From Budorcas taxicolor (lineage: Eukaryota; Chordata; Mammalia; Artiodactyla; Bovidae): a stretch of DNA of 64,000 nt. The notes below the pieces were generated by a model. The model saw nothing but the letters and a program-made list of their open reading frames with translations. It was not told the DNA's origin and made no database searches. A program made the position numbers and the translations under genes. The stretch is taken from contig NC_068935.1 of the NCBI RefSeq assembly GCF_023091745.1, positions 62,396,724 through 62,460,723 of the forward strand, in the 5' to 3' direction. This document shows, one piece after another, positions 1-17,720 of the stretch (position 1 is its first letter; each line of letters starts with the position of its first letter).

Positions 1-280
1 GTGGGACTAGGAAGGTGCACTTCCTAGCGTGGGAAGGGACTATGACCCTCAAGAAGGAGGTGCTCGCCTGCAACTTCTGCTTGGGGGTGCTACGAGGGCC
101 TTAGTCCCAACAGCCCTCATGGGGAGCCGAGCTGCAAACCTTGAGGAAGCTTCAGAGAGTCCCCCAAATTGTTCTTCACCACAGTTCTGGTGCCTCAGAA
201 CCAGACTGACACTGTTATCCAGTATGGAGCTGGAGTCAGGCCCAAGGAGCCATAGAGGGGAACTGAGTCACCAGTGAGTG

Positions 281-1657
281 GGTTGGCCAAAAAAATTCCT
301 TGGGCTTTAAAGTCAAAATAAAAATATTTTTCATTTTCACCATGAACTTTATTGAACAACATAGTCACTATTTTTTCCCACTAAAGAAAGAAAAAGTGAA
401 GTCAATCAGTTGTGTCTGACTCTTTGCAACCCTGTGGACTGTAGCCTACCAGGCTCCTCTGTCTATGGGATTTTCCAGCCAAGAATACTGGAGTGGGTGA
501 CCATTTCCTTCTCCAGTGGATCTTCCTGACCCAGGGATTGAACCCGGGTCTCCCACATTGTAAACAGACACTTCACCGTCTGAGCCACCATTTTTCAGGC
601 ACTTTCATAATTCCATCTTGCCAAAACAGTTTGGCTTTTTGAGCAAAGAACTATTTCTGGTTCCTTTTACAGTCTTCCAGGGAATTGAAATATTTTCCAC
701 GAAGAGAATTTTGTAAACACCGAAATAAATGGAAATCCAAAGGTGGGCTGTCTGGTGAATATAGTGGATGAATCAGAACTTCCCAGCCAGGCTGTAACAG
801 TTTTTGCCTGGTCATCAAAGAAACATGTGATCTTGTAGTCTCCTGATGGACAACTGTGTTTGCTGTTGACTTCAGTTGGTCTAATTGGGAGCAGTACTTG
901 GAATTAATTGTTTGGTTTTCCGGAGGAGGTCATAACAGAGGACTCCCTTCCAATCCCACCATATATGCAACATCATCTTCTTTGGATAAATACCAGCTTT
1001 TGGTGTGGTTGGTAGTGGTTCATTTCACCGGGCCCACAATCTCTTCCATTCCACAATATTGTATAGTATCCACTTTCCATTCCCTGTCACAATTTGGTCC
1101 CCCCCCAACCCCCTGCCCCCTTAATTTATGTGAAACCCAAACATCAAAGTGACTAACATAATCAAGTTGGTGCAGATGATTTTCGATGCTTGATTTGGAT
1201 ATTTTGAATATGTCATCTATCTCATGCATGATGTAAAGTTAATTGTTCTCAGTTAAGGTCTCAGTTTGATCACTATCAACTTCAACTGGTCTCCCCAACC
1301 AAGGAGCATTGTCCAGTGACAAATTTCCAGCATGAAACTTCACAAACCACTTTCCACACATTCAATCAGTCACAGCACAAATCTTTTTTTTTTTTTTTTT
1401 TTTGCATTTCAGTTGCCTTTTTACCTTTGTTGAAATAATACAGCATAATATGTTGAAAATTCTGGTGTTTTTCTTCCATCTTCAATATTAAAATGGTTAC
1501 ACAAACGTTTACCGATTTTGATGCTTTTTTAAAAACGCTCACTGGTATGACAGAGTCACCAAAGAATCTAAGAGCATCGTTTTGAATGACGTTAAAGACA
1601 ACTACGTGTTACTAGAACTAGCTTAGGGAAAAAAACGAACGAGCTTTTTAGCTTACC
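281..1657 (-). mobile_element. Degenerate Tc1/mariner DNA transposon with nested SINE
   Basis: The left terminus GGTTGGCCAAAAAAATTCC (281-299) pairs imperfectly, in inverse orientation, with the right terminus near 1632-1657, as expected for mariner inverted repeats. On the minus strand 1229-1020 a transposase fragment reads ISKSSIENHLHQLDYVSHFDVWV, typical of the helix-turn-helix region and linker of the family. The frame is broken afterwards and the DDD/E catalytic region is not intact. A Bov-tA SINE sits inside at 394-590. Confidence 0.8.
394..590 (-). mobile_element. Bov-tA SINE nested in mariner
   Basis: Reverse complement of the Bov-tA consensus: the GTGTCTGACTCTTTGCAACC end comes first and the tRNA-like GATTGAACCCGGGTCTCCC portion last. 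Being inside the mariner copy, it is younger than it. Confidence 0.85.
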
Positions 1658-1964
1658 CCTATTTGCCCCTGTAATTAGGATGTCTGTATGGTTCTCTTGG
1701 TGAATCTTTTCAAGTCCTAAGAGACAGAGCAATAGGGGAGAATGATAAATATGAAAGGACAAAAGCCTCAGGTTCCTTCATGGCCAGAGAACCGGTCTCT
1801 GCTAGATTCCACAGGCGGTGTCAGCCACCACCTGAGAGGCTACTTGAATCTACCTGGCTTGGGATTAGTCCCAGCCACCCTCCACAGAGGAGAGCCACAG
1901 CCCAACAGATGGACTGAGATTATGCCCTTTGAGGTCCCATCATCAGGAAAGATGGTGCAGGAAA

Positions 1965-2690
1965 ACGGGCCATAAGAGCATACCATGCCCAGCTCTCAGG
2001 TGAGGGTCCTTGGCTCTGTGTAGGAAAGAATCCAAGAGTGAGCCAGAGTAAAGTGAAAGCAGGTTTACAGAGAGAAACATACTCCTTAGCTTTCCTGGTG
2101 GCTCAGTGGTAAAGAATCCACCTGCCAATGCAGGAAACTCATGTTCGATCCTTGGATTGGGAAGATCCCTTGGAGGAGGGAATGGCAAACCACTCCACTA
2201 GTCTTGTCTGGACAATCTCATGGACAGAGGAGCCTGGTGGGCTACAGTCCTTGGGGTTGCAAAGCCTGGGGCACAACTTGGCGACTAAGCAGCAAACAAC
2301 GCACTCGAAAGGCAGACTGCAGTGTGTCTCAGAGGCGACAGTGGGCCTGAAATATAGGTGCTTAGTTTTTAGGGGCTGGGTAGCTTCATAGGCTACCTAG
2401 GGGGAGGATTACCCCAACTATTTTGGAGAAGGGGTGGAGACTGACAAGAACTAGGCCATCGCCCTCTTTTTGGCCTTTTATGGTCAGCCTGTGAACTGTC
2501 TTGTCACCTGTGGGTGTGTCATTTAGTATGTTAATGCATTACATTGGGGCTCAAGGTCTACGGAAAGTAGAATCTTCTGCCATCTTGGACATAATCAGTT
2601 TTAACCAGTTTCTGTCATATCCTGCTTTTCTCAATGGGTGTGTCATTCTTTAAGGATTGTGCCTTGGCCCCTTTCTTCCTATCCCGGTAG
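1965..2690 (-). mobile_element. Endogenous retrovirus LTR fragment, interrupted by a SINE
   Basis: Read on the minus strand, the lower end contains a TAAACCTGCTTTCACTTT block typical of the R/poly(A) region of a ruminant LTR. The part above the SINE (about 2310-2690) has the look of LTR U3. A Bov-tA SINE (about 2088-2305) splits it. No viral coding frame is attached. The family name is not assigned. Confidence 0.45.
2088..2305 (+). mobile_element. Bov-tA SINE
   Basis: Full-length-looking copy: CTTTCCTGGTGGCTCAGTGG head, tRNA-like B-box region GTTCGATCCTTGG, GGAAGATCCC core and the GCGACTAAG end. Inserted in the LTR fragment. Confidence 0.85.
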
Positions 2691-3234
2691 CATAACCACC
2701 ACTCATCAAGGGTGGGCCATGCCCAGTGACTTCATTCCCAAGAGGACAGGATGAAAACGGGGACATCTGTTGAACTACCATGACCTCAGCCAGGTGACCG
2801 AGGTCAGCACTAACAGTGGGAGTCATGTGGAAAGCATGGTGTCCTGCTGGGGTGTGATGAGAACGGCACTTTACTTCCACGGGCCTCCTCTCAATAACCA
2901 TCCCCCTGTCATCTCAAGACATGAAAACCAGAAAAACTCCAAGGAGTCCTCCAGGACCTCCTCCAGGACACCAAAAATGAGGACTGTCACAGCCCAGAGG
3001 AACCAAAGAAGACGGGACGCCAATGCAGTATGGGATCCTGGGGCAGAAAAAAGACAAGAGGAAATATGAATATGACCGTGGACTGGAACCTTCCCTTTCT
3101 TGGCAGGGATCGGGCATGTGGTCCCGGGTTGCATAACGTACAGAGGCAGAGGGAAAGGGCCCTGGGTTGCTTGGCATCATGTCTTCAGTACCGGCAGCTT
3201 CAGGCACCAGGACAAAGGCAGAAAACTGGACCTC
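2691..3234. other. Intergenic, no feature recognised
   Basis: Short overlapping open frames exist on both strands but none has a recognisable domain, codon pattern or splice context. I see no supported gene here. Confidence 0.5.
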
Positions 3235-3425
3235 AGTGGGTGACAATGTAGAGCATTGGTTGATTATTGTAACAACGGGAGCACACAACGGAGAGTGTTA
3301 GTAACAGGGGAAGCTGGGAGTGGGGGTGGGAATTCTCAATATTAGCTCCGCTGTTGGTCTGTGCCTCTAAAGCTCTTCTGATAAAAAGACAGTTCATTTA
3401 CAACACAGAAACCAATTTTAAAAAT
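3235..3425 (+). mobile_element. Old L1 3'-end fragment
   Basis: Contains a degraded form of the common L1M 3'UTR ending (TGGGAATTCTCAATATTAGC followed by a GCTCTTCTGATAAAAAG-type tail). Divergent; subfamily not assigned. Confidence 0.45.
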
Positions 3426-4030
3426 CCTGTTGGGGGAGGTCTGTGTGGATGAGCACAGCTGTTGGACCAGTGTGCTGTGCGGGCTGGGGAGGGGTAGGTT
3501 GTCCACCATCTGCCTCCGCAGGCTTCCAGCCTTTTGGGCGGCCCTCCCCCCAGCCCACCAGGCAGCCTGCACCTTTCTTCCCCTTTCCAGTGGCTGGAAG
3601 CACAAAGCCCTTCAAGGTAGACTCCAGTTTTTCCTTTGTTCCCAGCTAATTCTAACTCCAAAGCTTCCTGTGCCTGCCAGCCTCCAAAGAAGGGGAGCCC
3701 CCAACCTGCCCCCACCCTGTCTCCAGCTGTGAGACCCTCTTGGCATAACCAGTCACCCCAGGGCAGGGTGACCTCCCACTCAACCCACTACTCCGAAGAC
3801 CCCAGTTTCAACCAGCACTGGTTCCAATCCCCAGCCCGAATTCCAAGGCCTCCCTGGACAATAGGAGCCCTCTGGGCTGGCCTTCCCTCTTTCCAGTTCT
3901 CCCCTCCTCCCCTCCCCTTCCTCTTCACCTCCTCCCTCTCACCCACAGTCTAATTGTGGCTTCTGCCTGGGGAATGCTTTGCATCTCACAGGGGAGGAGT
4001 GATTGGGAACCCACCTGGAAGGGCCAACCT
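3426..4030. other. Intergenic, no feature recognised
   Basis: C- and T-rich DNA with a long pyrimidine tract near 3890-3950. The overlapping open frames on both strands look fortuitous. Confidence 0.5.
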
Positions 4031-4791
4031 TATGGCAGAAAGCGATGAAGAACTAAAGAGCCTCTTGATGAAGGTGAAAGAGGAGAGTGAAAAAGCTGGC
4101 TTAAAACTCAACATTCAAAAAACAAAGATCATGGCATCCGGTCCCATCACTTCATGAGAAATAGATGGGGAAAAAATGGAAATAGTGAGAGACTTTATTT
4201 CGGGGAGCTCCAAAATCACTGCAGATGGTAACTGCAGCCATGAAATGAAAAGACGCTTGCTCCTTGGAAGAAAAGCTATGACCAACCTAGACAGCATATT
4301 AAAAAGCAGAGACATAACTTTGCCAACAAAGGTTCGTCTAGCCAAAGCTATGGTTTTTCCAGTGGTCACGTACGGATGTGAGAGTTGGACCATAAAGAAG
4401 ACTGAGCACTGAAAAACTGATCTTTTTAAACTGTGAAGTTGGAGAAGGCTTTTGAGAGCCCCTTGGACTGAAAGGAGATCCAACCAGTCAATCTTAAAGG
4501 AAAGCAGTCCTGAATATTTATTGGAAAGACTGACGCTGAAGCTGAAGCTCCAATACTTTGGCCACCTGATGTGATGAACTGACTCACTGGAAAAGACCTT
4601 GATGCTGGGAAAGATTGAAGGCAGGTGGAGAAGGGGGTGATAGAGGATGAGATGGTTGGATGGCATCACTGACTTGATGGGCATGAGTTTGAGCAGGCTC
4701 CGGGAACTGGTGATGGACAGGGAGGCCTGGTGTGCTGCAGTCCATGGGGTTGCAAAAGGTTGGACACGACTGAGTGACTGAACTGACTGGA
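4031..4791 (+). mobile_element. BovB (RTE) LINE, 3' part of ORF2 and 3' tail
   Basis: Encodes the C-terminal part of BovB reverse transcriptase: LMAESDEELKSLLMKVKEESE, KRRLLLGRKAMTNLDSIL, then AMVFPVVTYGCESWTIKK. It is followed by the BovB tail ending GGACACGACTGAGTGACTGAAC. Stops and a frameshift after about 4412 make it non-functional. A 5'-truncated copy. Confidence 0.92.
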
Positions 4792-6899
4792 AGGGCCATC
4801 AATACCTGGGCCCTGCCAGTGGAGGACAGCCTCCTGGCTTTCAGCTGAGGTTCTGCTGCAGCAGAGGGATGTGCTGGCAAAGCCCTGAGACCCCACTGAG
4901 GGTTGGAAACCCCTCTGCCTGTGTTCAAACACTGGAGACCTCCCTGTCTGCTGGGGCACTCCCATGGGCTGCTGGGGTCCACACACCAGAGGACCAGTCC
5001 ATGAACTCCATGTGTCTCCGAAGGCCAGCTCACCTCAGTTGGACGTGGAAGGCTGTGTGGGTGTGGGTGTGGGTCAAGGCCCCCCTCAGCCTCCTCTCCA
5101 GCTTCCTGGGCCAGATAGCAGCTGACCTGAACCGTGCAGGACCAGAAGGTGGTAGGCAAGGAAGAAGCACCCCGGGTCATGGCCTGTGGGCCAGCTCCAT
5201 GAATGTTACGTGGATCTTTGGTGTGAGGAAACCACAGGAGAGGACACGTGGGGAGGGCCTGGTCAGATTTGTGTCACTGAGAGAAGTGTGGGCCACAGGA
5301 GGGGGCCACGTGGGGTCCCGGGAGGCGGGAGGTGGTATCAGGAACCACTGGAACCAGCCTGTTGCAGCCCCTGAATGCGGACACCCCAGCTCCGAGTGGC
5401 TGGAGGTGGTCTCTGAAGGAGCTGGAGCCATTTTCCGCAGCCAGCTCACCCTTGAGAGTTCTCTGGGACCGAGTCACCTCTCCCTGAGAAGCCTCTGACC
5501 CCACCATGATCGCGGCAGGTGACAGCTCCCTCCCGTCCTGCCATTGGCCTTGACACGTGTCTCCTGCCCTCCCGGCAAGGTCACAGGGGGTCCCCACTCT
5601 TGGCTCTGCTCTTTTCACACCGTGTCCTTCTCAGAAAGTGCCAGCAGTTCACCGTATCCTCCTCCAGCCCTGCGATCCCTCTCCCCGCCAACCTCCTCAG
5701 AACAAGCAAGTTGTTACATTCTGGAGGCTCCTTGCCCCAGCCAGGACCTCACCATTCCTGAACTTGTCCCAGTAGTCACGTCACCCAGGTCCCCGCCACA
5801 GCCTCCCCTCAGAGGCATCACCCCACCCGGCCTGCAAATGGCGTTCTGCCCCTTCCCCTCTGCCTGCTTTGCTTATATACTCTTTTGCTCTCTCCAACGT
5901 GTCTGGGGGTGCCTGCGCTTGATTGGCCCCTGGCTTCCTCAGGCCATCTTTGGGTCCCATACTCCTCAGTTGCCTGTCTCCCAAGCTGCTTCACTCTGAG
6001 GCTGGGCCAGAGCTCCAGATCGGGGCTTCTGAGGAGTCAGGGAACCCTCGTCACCTTGGGAAGGGGGGTTCCCTGAGCTCCAGGCCCCGCCCCCAGCCTG
6101 AGCCCTGAGACCTTGCCCGTCTCCCCCAGCGGCCAGTCAAGGCTCCCGGAGCGAGCTCGGCTGGAGATGCTGCCCCTCCCTCACCTAACAAGCTCAAGCT
6201 GGCTCGGACCGGAACTGCTTTTCTTCCCAAAGCCGCCCGGAAGGCTGAGGGTTTAGCTTAACGGGATGAGCCATCTGGGGACTGCAGGGTGGCTCGCTCA
6301 GGGGAGCCTGGGACTGGGGGCAGGGGGTTGGGGGTGGGCACAGCGCGCATCTGCAGCCATGATGGTGACCCCTCCCTGTCCCCTCCTGGGGCTGCTCTCA
6401 GTCCTGGAAAATTCCAAACAGGCGGCTCAAGGGCTGCTGGGGAAGCAGCTGAAGAACCTGGGTCCTGCTGATCCCTGGGGAGAGAAAAGCGTGGAGTGGA
6501 GGCCTTTGGGGGAGGGTCTGTGCACCTGCCAAGCACCAGAGGGCACCCTTACCCTATAGTGCCACAGTCTCCTGCAGGTCGGGCATGTGGAGGGGCCGCA
6601 GGAATCCCTCCCACCGTCCACTTGGGTGAAAAAGTGCGGCCTTGTCCATCGGCCAGTCAGGCTTCCCTCGGCCTGTTCAGGAGAGTCAGCGAGCGCTGTC
6701 ACTCCGAGCGCTGTCACTCCGACAACCGGGACACTGACAGACCAAGGCTGTCTCCCTGGGGGGTGTGGGGGACCCAAGGGCAGGAGACAGGGTCTCAGCA
6801 AAGCCCCTCAGCACACCTGGAGACAGACCCCCACACCGCCACCGCAGCCTTTCTGAGGGGGCTCGCTGGGCCCAGTGCTTCAGCAGGTAGAAGCAGCCT
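4792..6899. other. Intergenic upstream of SLC6A8
   Basis: GC-rich unique sequence with rising CpG toward 6900. It contains a short GTGTGG-type repeat near 5055-5080 and an exact 15-bp tandem duplication at 6691-6720. No supported exon or transposon. Distal SLC6A8 regulatory sequence is possible but not demonstrable. Confidence 0.5.
6691..6720 (+). repeat. Exact 15-bp tandem duplication
   Basis: GAGCGCTGTCACTCC occurs twice in direct succession (6691-6705, 6706-6720) with no mismatch, about 1.3 kb before the SLC6A8 ATG. Confidence 0.9.
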
Positions 6900-7420
6900 G
6901 CACCCCTGAGGTGGTGTCACGGGGCCCGGAAGCTGGAGGCCTTGGTACCCATCCTCAGCTGGGACTCAGAGATGGGCCAGGCTGCAAGAAGGAGGTTGGG
7001 GCGGGGGGCGCCCCAGGATGTCCAATAAGGTAGCCAGGCCAGCGGCTGGCCTCGAAGCGGGAAGGGCAAGTGAGGTGGCTGGACGGTGCTCCGGGCCCGG
7101 AGGAACCCGGGATCAGGGGCGGCTGGGCCCCGGGAAGGAGGCGCTGGCGGGCGCCCCAGGTAGCGGGCGGCCTCCAGCGGGAGCGGAGTCTCTGGCTCTG
7201 GAGAAGGGCGGGAGGAGGTGGGCGGGGTGACCAGGGCGGGGGGGCGGGCACCCGGAGGGGGAGGGGCGAGGCCCGTCCGCGGGGGGGCGGGGCGAGAGTG
7301 ACGTCACCCTGGAGACGGTTCATAAGCGGCCAGTAGTCCGGCCAAGGAGGAGAGGCGAGATCAGAACGCGGTGGTGAGTCGCTGAGCTCGCTGCGGGCCG
7401 GAGAGCGGCTAAAGCCGCTG

Positions 7421-7444
7421 CCGCCGCCGCCGCCGCCGCCGCCG
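7421..7444 (+). repeat. CCG trinucleotide repeat, 8 perfect units, SLC6A8 leader
   Basis: Eight perfect CCG units, extended upstream by an interrupted GCCGCTG. A second tract of five CCG units lies at 7668-7682. Both would fall in the transcribed leader if transcription starts near 7350. Confidence 0.85.
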
Positions 7445-7617
7445 AGAAGGAGGGGCGAACGCCTAGGCCGCCGCAGACGCGGGAGCCGCAGGCGAGTCGG
7501 GCAGCCGCGCCGGGCCGGGCCGGGCCGCAGCGGGGGGGAGGGGGGGAGCGCGCGGGAGGTGCGGGCCGCAGGCTCCTGCTCCTGCTCCGGCCGCCGCTTG
7601 CAGACAGGGGGCTGCGG

Positions 7618-7644
7618 ATGCCGCCCGCGCCCCGGCTAGGCTGA
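7618..7644 (+). CDS. Short upstream ORF of 8 codons in the SLC6A8 leader
   Basis: ATG at 7618 followed by seven sense codons and TGA at 7642-7644 (MPPAPRLG). Its composition is as GC-rich as its surroundings, so unlike the second upstream ORF it shows no sign of selection. It may be fortuitous. Confidence 0.3.
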   Translation: MPPAPRLG

Positions 7645-7771
7645 GCCTCAGGCCAGGCGAGCAACTGCCGCCGCCGCCGCCGCGGGAGCTGCGGGCAGGA
7701 GCCTCGGGAGCCGTCGCCGCCGCCCGATCGGGCCCCGCCGCCGCCCGCGAGCCCCCGGGCCCCCGACACAC

Positions 7772-7819
7772 ATGAGATTCTTTAGGCTCACTTTCAAGTG
7801 CTTCGTGGACTGCTTCTGA
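7772..7819 (+). CDS. Upstream ORF of 15 codons in the SLC6A8 leader
   Basis: ATG at 7772, TGA at 7817-7819, encoding MRFFRLTFKCFVDCF. It ends 180 nt before the SLC6A8 ATG and is in the same frame as it (228 nt apart). No ATG lies between the two ORFs. The 48 nt are far less GC-rich than the surrounding leader, which suggests selection on the encoded peptide rather than on composition. A role in restraining translation, with re-initiation at 8000, is inference. Whether it is translated depends on the transcription start being upstream of 7772. Confidence 0.55.
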   Translation: MRFFRLTFKCFVDCF

Positions 7820-7999
7820 CCGCGCCGCCCCCGCTGTCCCGCACCCCGCCCGCCTCCCGCCCGCCGCCCCGACCCCCCGGTCCGGCCGTCTTCGGCCCCC
7901 GGCGGGCCCGCGCCTTCGGGGCCTTTATCCCCCCCTGCGCCGCTGGCGACCCCGCGCCTGTCTGCCCGCCCGCCCCCGCGGGCCACCGTGCCCCCGGCC

Positions 8000-15102
<7,103 letters not shown>

Positions 15103-16431
15103 TGGGCCCCCGGCACCAGCTCCCCCTCTTGTAGCCATAGCACCCCTGCTTTAGCACCCCCCCCACGCCTCCTGGGGGGCTTACCTTTCCCTGCCACTCA
15201 ATGGGGGTCTGCCTGCCTGGGGTGGGGGGAGGGGAGGAAGCACCAGAGTGCTTATAACTCAACTTTTTTTTCCATTTTTAATAAAACACCAAAAAAAATA
15301 CAACCCACCAAAAATAGATGCCTCCCCCACCCCCATAATCAAGCTGGTGCACACGCTGCTCCCCAGCATTACCCCCCCCCACCCACCGCTAGTACCCGCT
15401 GCAGTCTCACCTCAGCCCGCTGCTCCCTGCCTGCCTCTCCAGGTTCTGCCCGACACACCCTTGGGTGGCCCCCACCCCAGAGGTGGCAGTGTGGGGCCCA
15501 GGATTGGAGAGCAGAGGGGGAAGGTGGGGGGCACAGCTGCAGAACCAAGGCAGATACTTCAGCTGGGCTAGACCCCTCTCCCCATCCCCGATCTAGACGC
15601 TTAGAGAGCCAGCCAGCAACGGGACCTTCGGTTCCTGCGCCAATTGCCACCAATATCAATTGTGTGAGCTTGTGTATGAGTGCACGTGTGTGTGAGTACA
15701 TAGGGTATAGATCTCTTCTCTCTTAGCAATGGTGAATACCAGGTGTAAGTTGTGCCTGTGGGCAAATGAGGCTTGTATTTTGCACATTTTATAAAAACTT
15801 GAGAGATTTCTGCTTGTATATTTCTAAGAGAAACACCCCAATGTCCCTCTCCTTGCCATGCCCCGTCCCTTTCAGCCCCTTATACCTGTGCCCCCCAGCC
15901 AAGGAGTGTGAATTTCTAGATCTAATTTTCATAGGCAAAACAGAAGCTTCAAGCTATCAAGTGTGCAAGTCCATCGTGTGGGTATGCATGTGCAGTCCCC
16001 AGCCCCAGACCAGTGGAAAAGTGCAAGGTGGTGGGGGAGACTCACTGGGTGTCCCCACAAGTCGAGGGGGTTGGCCGGTGCATCACCATGGGGGCCCGGG
16101 GCTTCCCACCTGGCCTGCTCAGGCTGGCCCCCACCCTGCCCTCTGGGATGGGCACCACCACTGCAGGGACCCAAGGTGGGCACCAGCCTAGGTATGGCTC
16201 CCACCTGAGAGCTTCAGGCTGATACCCTGTCCATGTCTCAAATCCTCCATGTGGCAGGTTCACTGAACCCTGTGTGTCATGTCTAGTCCTGAAGGGGCCC
16301 TTGAGGGGCTTCCCTCACACCCTGACATGGGCTGGATGGGTGGGGCTGGGGGAGGGCCAGGGTCCAGTGGGGACGCCCTTACTGTGCTAAAAGCCACTGC
16401 AAACAGCAATAAAGATCATTTTCCAAAGATG
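15103..16431 (+). other. SLC6A8: SLC6A8 3'UTR with two poly(A) signals
   Basis: Runs from the stop codon to just past a canonical AATAAA at 16408-16413, with cleavage expected near 16425-16435. An earlier AATAAA at 15280-15285 sits in a T-rich/A-rich stretch and could give a short isoform. No coding sequence or recognisable transposon was seen in it. Confidence 0.75.
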
Positions 16432-16756
16432 GCTCCTGCTTGTCAGGTGTTGGGGGGCAGTCAGGGGATGAAGGGGTATGAGCCCTCCCCACCTTGAGTG
16501 GCTTCCCTGGGCAAGTGTTGGTTCTAAGGTCTGTACACCTGGCACAGTTCCAGGAACAGTGTAGGGAGCTGACATATGGGGCCCAAGGGCAACTAAAAAG
16601 GAACACACCAAGCAGGGTAGGTGGGTGTTAAGTCTGGGCTCTGTAGCTTCTCAAGGGTGCTCCTCTGAGAGCAGGTAGGGCCCTGGGGAAGGTTGGTCAC
16701 TGGGCAGGACCAGGGCACTAGCAGGTGCGGTCACCAGGTTAGTGACCTACCTGCAC

Positions 16757-16893
16757 CTGATGCTGGGAAAGATGGAGGGCAGGAGAAGGGGGTGATGGAG
16801 GATGAGATGGTTGGATGACATCACTGACCCCATGGACATGCTGCAGTCCATAGGGTTGCAAAGAGTTGCGCACAACTTGGCAACTGAACAACT
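16757..16893 (+). mobile_element. BovB/Bov-A 3' tail fragment
   Basis: Matches the BovB 3' end: GATGCTGGGAAAGATGGAGG, GATGGTTGGATGACATCACT and the GCAACTGAACAACTAAC ending. Confidence 0.85.
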
Positions 16894-17339
16894 AACAGGT
16901 TTGCGGATGGCTGGGACCCCAAGAAGAGTGGTGTTGCCAGGCCCTGCACTAGGAAGACAAGGTTCAGAGGGGACAGTGTTATCTACCAAGTAGAAATGTC
17001 TAGACAAGGAGTTTGAAGTTCTAGAAAGTCTGCACTGTAGACAGAACTTTGGAAGTTCTCATTACATAAAGACAGCCCTGAGCCTGGATGAGTCCCTGGG
17101 TAGCTAGAGAGGGAGCCTTGGCCCAGGCACCGAGCCCTGGGGCCCTGGGACACTCTGGACACAGAGTGGGGGCTGGCTGCAGAGTCAGGAAAGTTGGGAG
17201 GGACACCCCTCCACCACCCAGAACACGCATGTGAGGGCCCACCATCCTCTCCAAGTGTCAGGGAGGAGGGGGTGATGGGCTCTGTTGGAGCTTTGGTGAT
17301 CAGATCACACAGGACAAGAGAAATCTGGGGTGAGGGGAA

Positions 17340-17720
17340 ATGCAAAAACCTGATCAGGATGGCATTAAGGGGTGGAAACAACCCAAGTCTCCGCAGAGAG
17401 GAACAAAAAGGAGCTCCATCCTGAAAATTGAGGGAAATTCTGACAAGATGGATGAACCTCTGGGACATGACACATGGTGGAAAGCAGCTGGAAGACATCC
17501 TGTGTGACTTGACCTCTCTGAGGAGTGCAATTCCAAGAGAAAGTGGGGGGAGGGGGAAATTAGTGTTCAGTGGGGACAGTGTCCGTTTGGAGAGAGGGAA
17601 CAGTTCAGGAGATGCACAATGGGGATGGCTGCACACGACGGAAATGCACTTACTGCCATTCAACTGCCATCCTGAAAATGATTCTGGGGGAAGTTTGAGA
17701 CTACACACGCCTTGGCACGA
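17340..17720 (+). mobile_element. Old L1 3' region fragment
   Basis: Retains the order of L1M 3' segments: AAATTCTGACAAGATGGATG, GACATGACACATGGTGGAAA, a GGGGGAGGGGGAAATTAGTG block and the TGCACACGACGGAAATGCAC region. Diverged and frame-broken. Confidence 0.7.

Noticed and set aside
2770..3288. Overlapping open frames of about 100-124 codons on both strands
   Set aside because: No domain, no splice context and no codon signal. Likely chance.
4115..4684. 189-codon minus-strand open frame
   Set aside because: Complement of the BovB LINE piece at 4031-4791, not a gene.
1..7000. Possible exons of PNCK, the expected upstream neighbour of SLC6A8
   Set aside because: No kinase motifs are seen on either strand. 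In human the gene lies further away than this window reaches.
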